From NCBI RefSeq assembly GCF_021129155.1, contig NZ_JAJOMC010000029.1, positions 1 through 52,947 on the forward strand: DNA of 52,947 nucleotides, written 5' to 3'. Within the stretch, counting starts at the first letter, position 1; every line of letters starts with the position of its first letter. Both the position numbers and the translations under genes were made by a program. Shown here in pieces: positions 25,870 to 34,371 of the stretch. This stretch comes from Arthrobacter sp. AK04. Lineage in GTDB: Bacteria; Actinomycetota; Actinomycetes; Actinomycetales; Micrococcaceae. The notes beneath the pieces are model-generated. The model searched no databases. It had not been told where the DNA came from and saw nothing but the letters and a program-made list of their open reading frames with translations.

Positions 25870-25906
25870 GGCCCCGGACGGACTGCGGTACAGCTCGTCC
25901 GGGGCC
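25870..25906 (-). terminator. Intra-operon hairpin between binding-protein and permease genes
   Basis: GGCCCCGGACG and CGTCCGGGGCC form a perfect 11-bp stem with a 15-base loop. It lies between the binding-protein stop and the permease start. Partial termination or 3' protection here would give more binding protein than membrane components. Confidence 0.65.
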
Positions 25907-25989
25907 CCGGCTGCGTAGTTCTCAGGGCCGTGACACGGCCGGGGCGGGGGAGCTCCAGGCCTGCACGGCGACTACTTGGCGGTGGTTGG

Positions 25990-26790
25990 CTACTTGGCGG
26001 TCTCGCCGAACCAGGTGGTCTTGAACTTCTCCAGGGAGCCGTCATCGGTCAGGCGCTTGAGCGTGCCGTTGACCTTCTCCGCCATGGCGGTGTTGCCCTT
26101 CTTGATGGAGATGCCCAGCTGCTCGCCGGTGGCGAACTCCTCAACACTCTTGAACTTGGGCTGGTCCTTGATGGCGTAGCCCAGCACTGACTGGTTGCCC
26201 AGGGCGGCGTCGATGGTGCCGGCCTCAAGAGCCTGTACCAGGAGGCCCGTGTCCTCGAACTGCTGCGCGTCGAGGCCCTGCTCCTGGGCGTAGTCGGCGC
26301 CGGTGGTGGCCTGCTGCACGCCAACCTTCTTGCCCTTGGCGTCATCCAGGCCGCTGATGCCGGAGTCCTCGCTGGCCACCAGGGCCAGGTCGTCATCGAG
26401 GTACGGGGTGGAGAAGTCCATGACGGACTTGCGGGTGTCGGTGATGGAGATCGAGGAGATGCCCAGGTCGCACTGGGTCAGTGCGGTGCCGGTCTCGATT
26501 GCCTCGAAGGAACTGTCCACGATGCTCAGTTCGGCACCGAAGTCCTTGGCGAGCTCCTTGGCGATGTCCACGTCGAAGCCGACGGTCTCGCCGTCCTTCT
26601 CGAACTCGAACGGCTCGTAGGGGATGTCCGAGCAGACCGTGAGCTTGCCGGCGTTGATGAGCTGGATGCCGCCCTCGGAGGCTGCAGGGGTGGAACTGCC
26701 GCCGCACGCCGTGAGGGTGAGGGCGCCGGCGGCGAAGACTGCTGCTGCCTTGGCGGTCATTTTGGCCGTAGCCAGGGACTTGAGCTGCAT
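25990..26790 (-). CDS. Polar amino acid ABC transporter substrate-binding lipoprotein
   Basis: The 266-residue protein has a lipoprotein signal ending in LTAC, with Cys29 as the lipidated residue, then a Ser/Ala linker and a class-3 solute-binding fold: LTVCSDIPYEPFEFEKDG, VGFDVDIAKELAKDFGAELS and FSTPYLDDDLALV. The last is typical of Glu/Gln/His-binding proteins. It would capture amino acids outside the membrane for the permease and ATPase encoded downstream. AAAGG precedes the ATG, and TACACT (26840-26845, minus strand) is a plausible -10 box. The stop region is duplicated: CTACTTGGCGGT occurs twice, 18 bp apart. Confidence 0.94.
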   Translation of the reverse strand: MQLKSLATAKMTAKAAAVFAAGALTLTACGGSSTPAASEGGIQLINAGKLTVCSDIPYEPFEFEKDGETVGFDVDIAKELAKDFGAELSIVDSSFEAIETGTALTQCDLGISSISITDTRKSVMDFSTPYLDDDLALVASEDSGISGLDDAKGKKVGVQQATTGADYAQEQGLDAQQFEDTGLLVQALEAGTIDAALGNQSVLGYAIKDQPKFKSVEEFATGEQLGISIKKGNTAMAEKVNGTLKRLTDDGSLEKFKTTWFGETAK

Positions 26791-26959
26791 GTTTTCTTAC
26801 CTTTTGTTGCGGGGAGTATGCGGTACTAAATCGGTTCATAGTGTAGCGCCGATTATGAGATGTGCATCACAGGAAACTAAGTTTCACTATTGGATAACTA
26901 AAACACAGGCGAAAGCAAGCCCGCAGGCGCAGGCGTTGTCTCCCATCCCGGACTGGTGC

Positions 26960-27023
26960 CCAACAAGGTAGCAGCAGATGCTCTTTTGGAGCTTCAAAAC
27001 GGCATCAGCTGCTACCTAGTTGG
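26960..27023. repeat. 64-bp palindromic element, copy a
   Basis: The ends CCAACAAGGTAGCAGC and GCTGCTACCTAGTTGG are inverted repeats with one mismatch. The element matches 48098-48161 in length, in both ends and in the internal CTTCAAAACG/CCTCAAAACG. It overlaps the last codons and TAG stop of the isochorismate synthase gene. Confidence 0.85.
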
Positions 27024-28419
27024 CGATGCCCAGCGACTCCAGCATCGGGCGGAACTTGGCCCACGTCTCCGCCAGCTCGGCTTCGGGCTGCGAGCCGTCC
27101 ACTATTCCGCAGCCGGCATACAACCGGACCGTGTCCGAAGACTCAATGACAGCTCCCCGGAGGGCGATGCCCCACTCGCCGTTGCCCGCTGCATCCAGCC
27201 AGCCCACGGGACCCGCATAGGGCCCACGGTCCAGGTGCTCCAGCTTCCGGATCAGTGCACCGGCAACCTTCGTGGGTGTTCCACAGACCGCGGCCGTGGG
27301 GTGCAGCGCGTTGATGAGTGCCAGGCAAGTGGGAACGTGGCCCTCGACCTCGGCCAGCTCGGCCTTAACGTCCGATGCCAGGTGCCACACGTTGGGCAGC
27401 TCCAGGATAAAAGGCTCGTCATGCGCATTCATCGCTTCGGAGAACGGCGCCAGCTGGGTGGTCAGTGACTGGATGGCGATTTCGTGCTCGTGACGCTGCT
27501 TTTCCGAGCCGGCCAGCACCCGGGTGGCGTAATCCATTGGGAGGCCGTCCTCGCCGTGCGCGTCCCGGCGGTCCAATGTTCCAGCCAGCACCCGCGCCTG
27601 GGCCGTGCGTCCTTCCACCTGGATCAGCATTTCAGGCGTGGCCCCCACCAGTCCGTCCACCCCGTAGGTCCAGCACTCGCGGTAGCGCGCGGCCAGTTCG
27701 CGCAGCACCGTGGCCGCGTGCACCCCCGTCGGGATGGTGGCCACCACGTCGCGGGCCAGCACCAGTTTCTCGAGCGCCCCGGTCCGGATCTCGGCCACGC
27801 CCGCGTCCACGGCCGCCATCCAGGCTTCTTCGCTCAGTGAGCCGGTATGCAGGGTTGCCCCGGCGGCAAGGGGGAGGGGACGTACGACGGCGCCACCCGC
27901 CTTGGCCGGGACGGCAGCCAAGGTGCCGTCCCCGGCAGGGTCCGCTGCCGCCGTCGTACTTACTGAAGGCTCTGCCGCCGGAACCGCAGTGCTCCGGAGC
28001 CAGCGGTCCAGTGCGGCGACTGCCGTGTCCTCGCTCAAGGGGCCGTCGTCGAACGTCAACTGTGTCAGCCAGACCTGCCCGTCCCGCACGCCCACCACGA
28101 TCTCCGGCACGATCAGCCGGGACTCGTGGGCGGAGGTCTTGGAAAACGCGAAAGAGCCAAAAGCCACGGGGCCGGTGCCGGGGAGCTCAACGGAATCGGC
28201 GACGTCGGCCTCAAGGACAAGGTGCCGCCACCAGATGTCCGCCTCGAGGAAACGCTCCGGACCGGTGGCAGTGAAACGCGCAATCTCACCGAAGCCCGCC
28301 AGGCCGGCTTCCCTCCGGGTCCAGCAGAGGACATCGTCCCGGACCAAAAACGCAGGAAGCCCCCCGGGGAAATCTTTTCCATCCAGGGGGACTGTCAGGG
28401 TGCGGAACGTGCTCGTCAT
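27016..28419 (-). CDS. menF: Isochorismate synthase (MenF/EntC family)
   Basis: This 467-residue chorismate-utilising enzyme converts chorismate to isochorismate. The C-terminal catalytic domain shows EKLVLARDVVATIP, TPEMLIQVEGRTAQARVLAG, GSEKQRHEHEIAIQSL, LHPTAAVCGTPTKVAGALI and YAGPVGWLDAAGNGEWGIAL. Context with menD, menC and menG points to menaquinone rather than siderophore synthesis. The N-terminal ~170 residues are a variable domain. It is divergent from menG with about 110 bp between. The final Ala-Asn codons and the stop are inside a 64-bp repeat element. Confidence 0.93.
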   Translation of the reverse strand: MTSTFRTLTVPLDGKDFPGGLPAFLVRDDVLCWTRREAGLAGFGEIARFTATGPERFLEADIWWRHLVLEADVADSVELPGTGPVAFGSFAFSKTSAHESRLIVPEIVVGVRDGQVWLTQLTFDDGPLSEDTAVAALDRWLRSTAVPAAEPSVSTTAAADPAGDGTLAAVPAKAGGAVVRPLPLAAGATLHTGSLSEEAWMAAVDAGVAEIRTGALEKLVLARDVVATIPTGVHAATVLRELAARYRECWTYGVDGLVGATPEMLIQVEGRTAQARVLAGTLDRRDAHGEDGLPMDYATRVLAGSEKQRHEHEIAIQSLTTQLAPFSEAMNAHDEPFILELPNVWHLASDVKAELAEVEGHVPTCLALINALHPTAAVCGTPTKVAGALIRKLEHLDRGPYAGPVGWLDAAGNGEWGIALRGAVIESSDTVRLYAGCGIVDGSQPEAELAETWAKFRPMLESLGIAN

Positions 28420-28531
28420 GATGAGACAACACTACTCCGGCGTACCCGATGGCCTTCCCCGGCCCGGGGCGGAGCCGGAACGGGACAAATCGCTGCTGGT
28501 CAGCACCGCCGGGAACATTTGAGACAATGAC

Positions 28532-29311
28532 ATGGTGAACCGAGCATCCTTGGATAAGCGTCCGGACGAAGTAGCCACCATGTTTGACGATGTCGCACCG
28601 AAATACGACGTCGTCAATGATGTCCTGTCGATGGGACAGACGCGCCGCTGGCGCAAGGTTGTGGTGGAAGCCATGGAAGTCACCAAGGGCCAGCGCGTGC
28701 TGGACCTGGCGGCAGGCACCGGTACCTCCAGCGAGCCGTATGCCGATGCGGGCATAGACGTTGTGGCCTGCGACTTTTCCCTCGGAATGCTCAAGGTGGG
28801 CAAGCGCCGCCGCCCGGACATCAATTTTGTTGCCGGCGATGCCACCAACCTGCCGTTCGCGGACAACTCCTTTGACGCCACCACCATCTCCTTCGGCCTG
28901 CGCAACGTCAACGAGCCCAAGAAGGCGCTGCTGGAGATGCTTCGCGTCACCAAGCCCGGGGGCCGGCTGGTTATTGCCGAGTTCTCCCAGCCGGTGGTGC
29001 CGCTCTGGCGCACCATGTACACCGAATACCTCATGCGGGCGCTGCCGGCCATTGCCACCAAGGTCGCATCCAACCCGGACGCGTACGTCTACCTGGCCGA
29101 GTCCATCCGCGCGTGGCCGGACCAGGACCACCTGGCCGCCTGGCTGCAGGAATCCGGGTGGGAGAAGGTCACCTACCGCAACCTCACCGGCGGAATCGTT
29201 GCCGTGCACCGCGCGTTCAAAGCCGCAGAATCAACGCCGGACAATGCTGCTGCCGCCATCGCCGCGCACAAGGGCCCCGTGGCCAAGCTGCGCCGCAACA
29301 TCACCCGCTGA
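28532..29311 (+). CDS. menG: Demethylmenaquinone methyltransferase (MenG/UbiE)
   Basis: The 259-residue SAM enzyme performs the last step of menaquinone synthesis, C-methylation of the naphthoquinone ring. Family hallmarks are [20 protein letters not shown], motif [12 protein letters not shown], and [20 protein letters not shown]. The end of the frame (about 30 residues) is an extension beyond the core family. There is no ribosome site. GACAAT (28523-28528) ends six bases before a GTG at 28535, so translation may start there, one codon later. It heads an operon with the reductase and the prenyl synthase. Confidence 0.95.
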   Translation: MVNRASLDKRPDEVATMFDDVAPKYDVVNDVLSMGQTRRWRKVVVEAMEVTKGQRVLDLAAGTGTSSEPYADAGIDVVACDFSLGMLKVGKRRRPDINFVAGDATNLPFADNSFDATTISFGLRNVNEPKKALLEMLRVTKPGGRLVIAEFSQPVVPLWRTMYTEYLMRALPAIATKVASNPDAYVYLAESIRAWPDQDHLAAWLQESGWEKVTYRNLTGGIVAVHRAFKAAESTPDNAAAAIAAHKGPVAKLRRNITR

Positions 29312-29314
29312 CCT

Positions 29315-30646
29315 GTGAAAGTACTGATAGTCGGCGCAGGGCCGGCCGGTTCCACCGCTGCGTACTACCTTGCCAGGGCAGGCCTGGACGTCACCGTCCT
29401 GGAGAAAACGAGCTTCCCGCGCGAAAAGGTCTGCGGCGACGGCCTGACACCCCGCGCGGTCCGGGAAATCCAGAAGCTTGGCCTGCCGCACCCCGAGGGC
29501 GAAGGCTGGCGGCGGAACAAGGGCCTGCGCCTGATAGCCGGCGGGCGCACCATCGAGCTGCCGTGGCCCGAGGTGTCGGACTTTCCCCAGTACGGGCTGA
29601 TCCGTACCCGGCTTGGTTTCGACGAGGAGCTGGCCCGCCACGCCCAGTCCGCGGGTGCTGCCATCCTTGAGCGGCACAGCGTCACCGAGGCCATCCGTAA
29701 CGACGCCGGCCGAGTCACCGGCGTCCGCGCAGCGATCCTTGACGAGTCCGGGCGCAAGACGGGGGAGGCGCGAGAGTTCAGTGCCGACGTCGTCCTCGCC
29801 GCCGACGGCAACTCCACCCGCACCGCTGTATCCCTGGGAATGCATAAACGCGACGACCGCCCCCTGGGCGTGGCCGTGCGCACCTACTTCACCTCCCCCC
29901 GCACGGACGACGACTGGATGGAAGGCTGGCTGGAGCTCCCCGGCCGCGACGGCAAACTGCTGCCCGGCTACGGCTGGGTGTTCGGCGTGGGGGACGGCAC
30001 CTCCAACGTGGGCCTGGGCATCCTGAACTCGTCCAAGGAATTCGGCAAGCTCGACTACAAGCAGGTCCTGCGCGAATGGACAGCCGGCATGCCCGCAGAG
30101 TGGGGCTTCACTCCGGAGAACCAGGTGGGCGAGATCCGCGGCGCCGCGCTGCCCATGGGCTTCAACCGCACGCCGCACTACTCGCCCGGGCTGCTGCTGC
30201 TGGGCGACGCCGGCGGCATGGTGTCCCCGTTCAACGGCGAGGGCATCTCCTACGCCATGGAGTCCGCCAGGTTTGCCGCGGAGTTCATCATTGACGCCTC
30301 CTCGCGCTCGTCGGCAGCGGGCGGAACGTACGACGCCGATGCGCACCTTTCGCGGTACGCGGACCATGTGCGGGACCAGTGGGGCTCCCACTTCACCCTG
30401 GGCCGGGCGTTCGCCGCGCTGATTGGCAAGCCTGCGGTCATGAAGCTCGCACTCCGGACCGGTATGCCCATCCCGGTGCTGATGCGGTTCGTGGTCCGGC
30501 TCCTGGCCAACCTCACGGACCCGTCCGCGAAGGGCTTTGAGGACCGGGTGATCCGCGTACTGGAATCGCTGGTTCCGGCCACATCCAATACGCTGCCGGC
30601 CCCGAATCAGCGGTATCCGCAACAAAAAGTTAGGGTTAACCCGTGA
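29315..30646 (+). CDS. Geranylgeranyl reductase family flavoprotein (MenJ-like)
   Basis: This 443-residue FAD enzyme begins with VLIVGAGPAGSTAAYYL (Rossmann) and has KVCGDGLTPRAVREIQKLGL and LLGDAGGMVSPFNGEGISYA, both characteristic of the geranylgeranyl reductase family. In actinobacteria a member (MenJ) saturates one isoprene unit of the menaquinone side chain. The position between menG and a polyprenyl synthase supports that role. Translation starts at GTG three bases after the menG stop, and its own stop overlaps the next start (GTGA), so the three genes are tightly coupled. Confidence 0.92.
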   Translation: MKVLIVGAGPAGSTAAYYLARAGLDVTVLEKTSFPREKVCGDGLTPRAVREIQKLGLPHPEGEGWRRNKGLRLIAGGRTIELPWPEVSDFPQYGLIRTRLGFDEELARHAQSAGAAILERHSVTEAIRNDAGRVTGVRAAILDESGRKTGEAREFSADVVLAADGNSTRTAVSLGMHKRDDRPLGVAVRTYFTSPRTDDDWMEGWLELPGRDGKLLPGYGWVFGVGDGTSNVGLGILNSSKEFGKLDYKQVLREWTAGMPAEWGFTPENQVGEIRGAALPMGFNRTPHYSPGLLLLGDAGGMVSPFNGEGISYAMESARFAAEFIIDASSRSSAAGGTYDADAHLSRYADHVRDQWGSHFTLGRAFAALIGKPAVMKLALRTGMPIPVLMRFVVRLLANLTDPSAKGFEDRVIRVLESLVPATSNTLPAPNQRYPQQKVRVNP

Positions 30647-31743
30647 CCAACCCCGCAGACCACAGCTGGACGCACGCCGGACACGGCCTGCCGGACTCCG
30701 AACCCAGCCTCAATACCACCGCCATTGCCACCGGCCTCCAGCTGCCTGCCGGTTTCGCCGCCATCGCCGGGGACGCTGAGCTGGGGCCGGCCATCACCAA
30801 CAACCTGGCCAAGGTGGAGAAGAAGCTCCGCGAAGCCATCGCCAACTCCGATCCGCTTGCTGACGCCACGTCGCGCCATCTGGTGGAAGCCGGCGGCAAG
30901 CGCATCCGTCCGCTGCTGACCCTGCTGTGTGCACACCTCGGCGACGCATCGCTGCCTGCCGTGGTGCAGGCCGCCGTCGTGGTGGAACTGACGCACCTCG
31001 CCACCCTCTATCACGATGACGTCATGGACTCGGCCCCGTTCCGCCGCGGTGCACCCACCGCCCACGAGGTCTGGGGCAACTCCGTGGCGGTCCTCACCGG
31101 CGACCTGATTTTCGCCCGCGCCTCAATCCTGGTATCCGAACTCGGTTCCCGGGCGCTCGGCATTCAGGCCCGTACTTTCGAGCGGCTGTGCCTGGGCCAG
31201 CTGCACGAAACCGTGGGGCCGCGTCCGGACGAGGATCCCGTGGAGCACTACCTGTCGGTGATCGCGGACAAGACCGGTTCACTCGTAGCCGCGTCCGGCC
31301 AGCTCGGTGCCATCTTCTCCGGCGCCGATGAGGCCTATGAGGATGTGCTGGTGGAGTACGGCGAGAAGGTTGGTGTTGCTTTCCAGCTTGCCGACGACGT
31401 CATCGATGTCACGGGCATCAAGGTCAAGTCCGGCAAGTCACCGGGCACGGACCTGCGCGAAGGGGTTCCCACCCTGCCGGTGCTGCTCCTGCGCCGTGCC
31501 GCTGCGGACGGTGACCAGTCCGCCGTCGAACTTCTCCGGCTCATTGACGGCGATCTCACCTCGGACGAGGCCCTTGCGGAGGCGGTGGCCGGCCTGCGCG
31601 AGCATCCCGTTACCGCCGAGTCCTGGGTGGTGGCACGCCAGTGGGCCAACGAGGCGATCGACGCCCTGGCACCGCTTCCCGAAGGCGTGGTCAAGGACTC
31701 CCTGTCCAGCTTCGCGTTGGCTGTGGTGGACCGCGCCAGCTAG
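30643..31743 (+). CDS. Long-chain polyprenyl diphosphate synthase
   Basis: This 366-residue trans-isoprenyl synthase has a first aspartate-rich motif DDVMD (125-129, in LYHDDVMDSAPFRRG) and a second DDVID (251-255, in FQLADDVIDVTG), as in hepta-, octa- and nonaprenyl diphosphate synthases. It would build the isoprenoid tail of menaquinone from IPP. The N-terminal ~45 residues are a low-complexity extension. The GTG start overlaps the reductase stop by 4 bp. A terminator follows. Chain length cannot be fixed by eye, but small Ala/Thr residues before the first motif argue for a long product. Confidence 0.93.
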   Translation: MTNPADHSWTHAGHGLPDSEPSLNTTAIATGLQLPAGFAAIAGDAELGPAITNNLAKVEKKLREAIANSDPLADATSRHLVEAGGKRIRPLLTLLCAHLGDASLPAVVQAAVVVELTHLATLYHDDVMDSAPFRRGAPTAHEVWGNSVAVLTGDLIFARASILVSELGSRALGIQARTFERLCLGQLHETVGPRPDEDPVEHYLSVIADKTGSLVAASGQLGAIFSGADEAYEDVLVEYGEKVGVAFQLADDVIDVTGIKVKSGKSPGTDLREGVPTLPVLLLRRAAADGDQSAVELLRLIDGDLTSDEALAEAVAGLREHPVTAESWVVARQWANEAIDALAPLPEGVVKDSLSSFALAVVDRAS

Positions 31744-31757
31744 ACAAGTTTTCATGA

Positions 31758-31790
31758 AAGCCCGGTTCCGTGAAGGGGCCGGGCTTCTTC
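31758..31790 (+). terminator. Terminator of the menG operon
   Basis: AAGCCCGG and CCGGGCTT form the stem (31758-31765, 31779-31786), followed by a T-rich CTTCTTT tail, 15 bp after the prenyl synthase stop. Confidence 0.8.
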
Positions 31791-31872
31791 TTTGCGTCCA
31801 TTGCTCCGTACCTGCCCTTTTGACCCGCCAAAACGACCGGTGTGGAGCAGTCGATGGGTCGCGTTAAAACGG

Positions 31873-31930
31873 GATAGCCCCGGTCCGCAGCAACGATACG
31901 AGTCATACGTTGCTTTGAACCGAGGCTATC
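31873..31930. repeat. 58-bp compound palindrome
   Basis: Nested arms occur in the order GATAGCC, GGT, AGCAACG, then CGTTGCT, ACC, GGCTATC, with short mismatched gaps between them. This would fold as one long interrupted hairpin. It was found once in the window and is not directly next to a stop codon. Confidence 0.7.
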
Positions 31931-32062
31931 TCTCCGTTCGCATCAGACCCGCCGGAGGCGTTTAGCGGATCCGTGAACAGTCTATGACAGCTTTGTCATA
32001 TTGCGCAAGTGGGTTGTTACCTCCGTTGTCACAGGTTTTCCGCCGTGCTTTCCTGCCAGCGT

Positions 32063-32129
32063 GGGGCACATTGAAGCCCGATCCCTGCGGAAGGACTGAA
32101 CTCGCGGCGAGTCTGTGTCGAAGTGCCCC
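32063..32129 (-). repeat. 68-bp palindromic element, copy 1 (67 bp)
   Basis: Read on the minus strand it starts GGGGCACTTCGACACAGACT and ends CAATGTGCCCC. The ends are inverted repeats. It lies upstream of the DUF559-like gene. Confidence 0.85.
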
Positions 32130-32196
32130 GCGACGGTTGTCCACATGGCGCTGCCTGGAACTGTCGCTTGCAGTAGAGCCGCGTCACCGTAGTGCC

Positions 32197-33051
32197 ATGG
32201 ACATTCAGACATATCTCCGCCAGCGGGGAGGTGTGGCCCGAACTGCTGCACTCCACTGGGCCGGATTCTCCAGAACATGCGTGGACAGGGCCCTCATAGC
32301 AGGCCACATCGCCAGGATCCGGCGGGGTGTCTATGCCCTGCCGCAAGACGCCGGCGTGCTGGGTTTGGCGCTGCAGCACAATGCACTCCTGACCTGTTTG
32401 TCCGCCGCCTCCGCCTACCAGCTGTGGACTTTGGATAATGCCGGCCCGGTCCACTTGAGCCCCGGGCACAAGAAAACAGTGCCGGGAACCATAACCCACG
32501 GCCGGATCCAACATGCTGTCCACCCCTGGCTGCCGGTGGCGGGACTGGCGGACGTACTCATCCATGCCCTGCGCTGCCTGCCCGAGCTGGAAGCCCTGGT
32601 CATGGTTCAGTGTGCAGCGCAGCGGGGAGATGTGACAGTCGGTTTCCTGCGCCGCAAACTTCCCGGAAACCGCAACGCCCGTGCCCGGTCAGTCCTGGAT
32701 TACGTGATTCCCCGGGCGGATTCAGTCCTGGAGGTATTGGCCAACTACCACTTCCGAATGGCGGGCCTCCATGTTCGCAGGCACGTGGAGCTCCAGGGCG
32801 TGGGGGAGGTGGACTTCCTGATTGAGGATTGCCTTGTGGTGGAAACCGACGGGGCCACCCATTTGGAGGCAAAGCAGGTCAAAAAGGACAGGGTGCGCAA
32901 CAATGCGACCGTGGTTGGCGGATACCTCTGCCTGAGGTTTGGCTATGTTGAGGTGGTCCACAATCCCGAGCGGATGGTGGCCCAGGTGCTGGGAGTGCTT
33001 GAGCAGAGCAGGCAGGGGGCCTTCAGCGCCAGGTGGGTCCCGCCGTCGTGA
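32197..33051 (+). CDS. AbiEi-like N-terminal / DUF559-like nuclease domain protein
   Basis: The 284-residue protein starts with a winged-helix region, YLRQRGGVARTAALHWAGFS followed by RTCVDRALIAGHIARIRRGV, typical of AbiEi/type IV antitoxin-like proteins. Its C-terminal part (about 165-275) looks like a DUF559/Vsr-type nuclease core: VRRHVELQGVGEVDFLIEDC, then LVVETDGATHLEAKQVKKDR. The E...D...ETDG pattern fits a PD-(D/E)XK-like site. Many actinobacteria carry such solitary proteins with no proven role. Defence is possible. It stands alone between two direct copies of a 68-bp element, and the second copy begins within its TGA stop. Confidence 0.75.
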   Translation: MDIQTYLRQRGGVARTAALHWAGFSRTCVDRALIAGHIARIRRGVYALPQDAGVLGLALQHNALLTCLSAASAYQLWTLDNAGPVHLSPGHKKTVPGTITHGRIQHAVHPWLPVAGLADVLIHALRCLPELEALVMVQCAAQRGDVTVGFLRRKLPGNRNARARSVLDYVIPRADSVLEVLANYHFRMAGLHVRRHVELQGVGEVDFLIEDCLVVETDGATHLEAKQVKKDRVRNNATVVGGYLCLRFGYVEVVHNPERMVAQVLGVLEQSRQGAFSARWVPPS

Positions 33052-33117
33052 GGCACTTTGAGCTGCGGCAGCGGTATTGCAGGCCCGGATGACGGCGTGT
33101 CCGTGTCAAAGTGCCCC
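33050..33117 (-). repeat. 68-bp palindromic element, copy 2
   Basis: Read on the minus strand it starts GGGGCACTTTGACACGGACA and ends TCAAAGTGCCTC. It has the same orientation as copy 1, and its right edge touches the stop codon of the DUF559-like gene. Confidence 0.88.
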
Positions 33118-33165
33118 AGGAGCGCCGGGCAGGAACTCCAAACCAACTGCGGAAGCCGGAAGGCC

Positions 33166-33591
33166 CTAGTTGTCGTCGTCCTCGAAGGCCCACTCGAACA
33201 TGTCGAACACGAACTCCGAGAACGTGCCTTCCTCGGACTTCCACTGGCCGCGGGCGTTGTTGCGCCGGTACACGATGGGGTCCGGGACGCTGAGGTCGCC
33301 CACCCGGAAGCCCCAGGTGTATTCCTCTTCCTCGTCCTCAAGGAACATCAGGAAGCCTTCGTCGTCGACCTCGAGCTCATCGGGATCCCAGAAGTAGTGG
33401 TACGCCTCCATCAGGTCCTCGCAGCCACCGACGGCAAGGTAGAACTCGCGGAGGACCAGGGGGATCTGGAACTGGTGGTCGGCCAGGGCCTTGTCCAGCT
33501 CCTCGGGGGTGAGCCCGTCTTCTGCCTGCCATTCGTCTTCGAGATACTTCGGAACAAGCGCACGGAATTTCTCGAGGAACATGTCAGTCAT
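33166..33591 (-). CDS. Small acidic SUKH/SMI1-like protein
   Basis: The 141-residue protein is strongly acidic. The pattern GLTPEELDKALADHQFQIPL, then LREFYLAVGGCEDLMEAYHY and FLEDEEEEYTWGFRVGDLSV resembles SMI1/KNR4 (SUKH) domains, which often act as immunity proteins to contact-dependent toxins but also occur alone. No toxin gene is nearby, so immunity is only a possibility. TAGGAT (33599-33604, minus strand) ends seven bases before the ATG, consistent with leaderless expression. Confidence 0.7.
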   Translation of the reverse strand: MTDMFLEKFRALVPKYLEDEWQAEDGLTPEELDKALADHQFQIPLVLREFYLAVGGCEDLMEAYHYFWDPDELEVDDEGFLMFLEDEEEEYTWGFRVGDLSVPDPIVYRRNNARGQWKSEEGTFSEFVFDMFEWAFEDDDN

Positions 33592-33653
33592 GCTTCATAT
33601 CCTAGCCAATCCCGGCCCCTGCAAAGTGACAGCGGAGCACCGCGGGAACAGCT

Positions 33654-34310
33654 TCAAACCCCGGAGTCGCTGGCCCGCCGGTGCCACCCGTGGACGGCCA
33701 GCGGCGCCTGCCAGGAGCGCCGCCATGCCAGGATGCGGAAAGTGAAAACCACGGCCGCGACGGCCGATCCCGTCAGGACGTTGAAGACGCCCAGGACCCA
33801 TAGCCCGGCGGTCATGGCCGCCCCCACGAAAGCCGGCAGCGCGTAGATGTCCTTGGGGTTGAAAAGCTCGGGAACCTCGTTGGCAGTGATGTCGCGCAGC
33901 AGCCCGCCGCCCACCGCCGTCGTGACCCCCAGCAGCACCGACGCCACCGGGTTCATTCCGGCGGCCAGTGCCTTGAGGGTGCCGGTCATGCAGAAGAGTG
34001 CAAGGCCGCCGGCGTCGAACAGGGTCAGCAGCGAGGTGTACCGCTGCACGCTGGGAAACAGGAAGTACACCAGGGCGGTGGCCAGCACTGGCGGCACCAG
34101 GTAGGCCGGATTGGTGAAGGCCGCGGGCGGCCCGCTGTTCAGGATGATGTCCCGGATTACGCCGCCGCCGAGTCCCACCAGGGAAGCCAGCAGCAGGGAG
34201 CCCACAATATCGATGTGCTTCCGCGCCGCCAGCAGGGATCCCGACACCGCAAAGAAGAAGACGCCCAGCAGATCCAGCCACACCGGCGAGTTGTCAAAGG
34301 CGAATGTCAT
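33654..34310 (-). CDS. Trimeric intracellular cation channel (TRIC/YadS) family protein
   Basis: The 218-residue protein has seven hydrophobic helices in two repeated halves, each with a glycine-rich segment: SLVGLGGGVIRDIIL and TAVGGGLLRDITANEVPELF. This duplicated GGGxxRD pattern defines the UPF0126/TRIC family, which forms trimeric potassium-selective pores. The start at 34310 gives the usual length. An upstream extension to 34457 has no membrane or family features. It is divergent from the sirohydrochlorin chelatase gene with about 60 bp between. Confidence 0.9.
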   Translation of the reverse strand: MTFAFDNSPVWLDLLGVFFFAVSGSLLAARKHIDIVGSLLLASLVGLGGGVIRDIILNSGPPAAFTNPAYLVPPVLATALVYFLFPSVQRYTSLLTLFDAGGLALFCMTGTLKALAAGMNPVASVLLGVTTAVGGGLLRDITANEVPELFNPKDIYALPAFVGAAMTAGLWVLGVFNVLTGSAVAAVVFTFRILAWRRSWQAPLAVHGWHRRASDSGV

Positions 34311-34371
34311 GGAGCGTCCCGGCAATTCAAAAGAGGGCGGACAGGGCGGCTCCAACGTTACGCTAGCCGGT

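Larger units (their letters stand above)
31744..32196. other. Intergenic region with terminator and two palindromes
   Basis: These 453 bases hold no gene that can be supported. They contain the men operon terminator, a 58-bp compound palindrome (31873-31930) and the first 68-bp repeat (32063-32129). A plus-strand frame continues upstream of the next gene, but it runs through the repeat and lacks a ribosome site. Confidence 0.65.
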
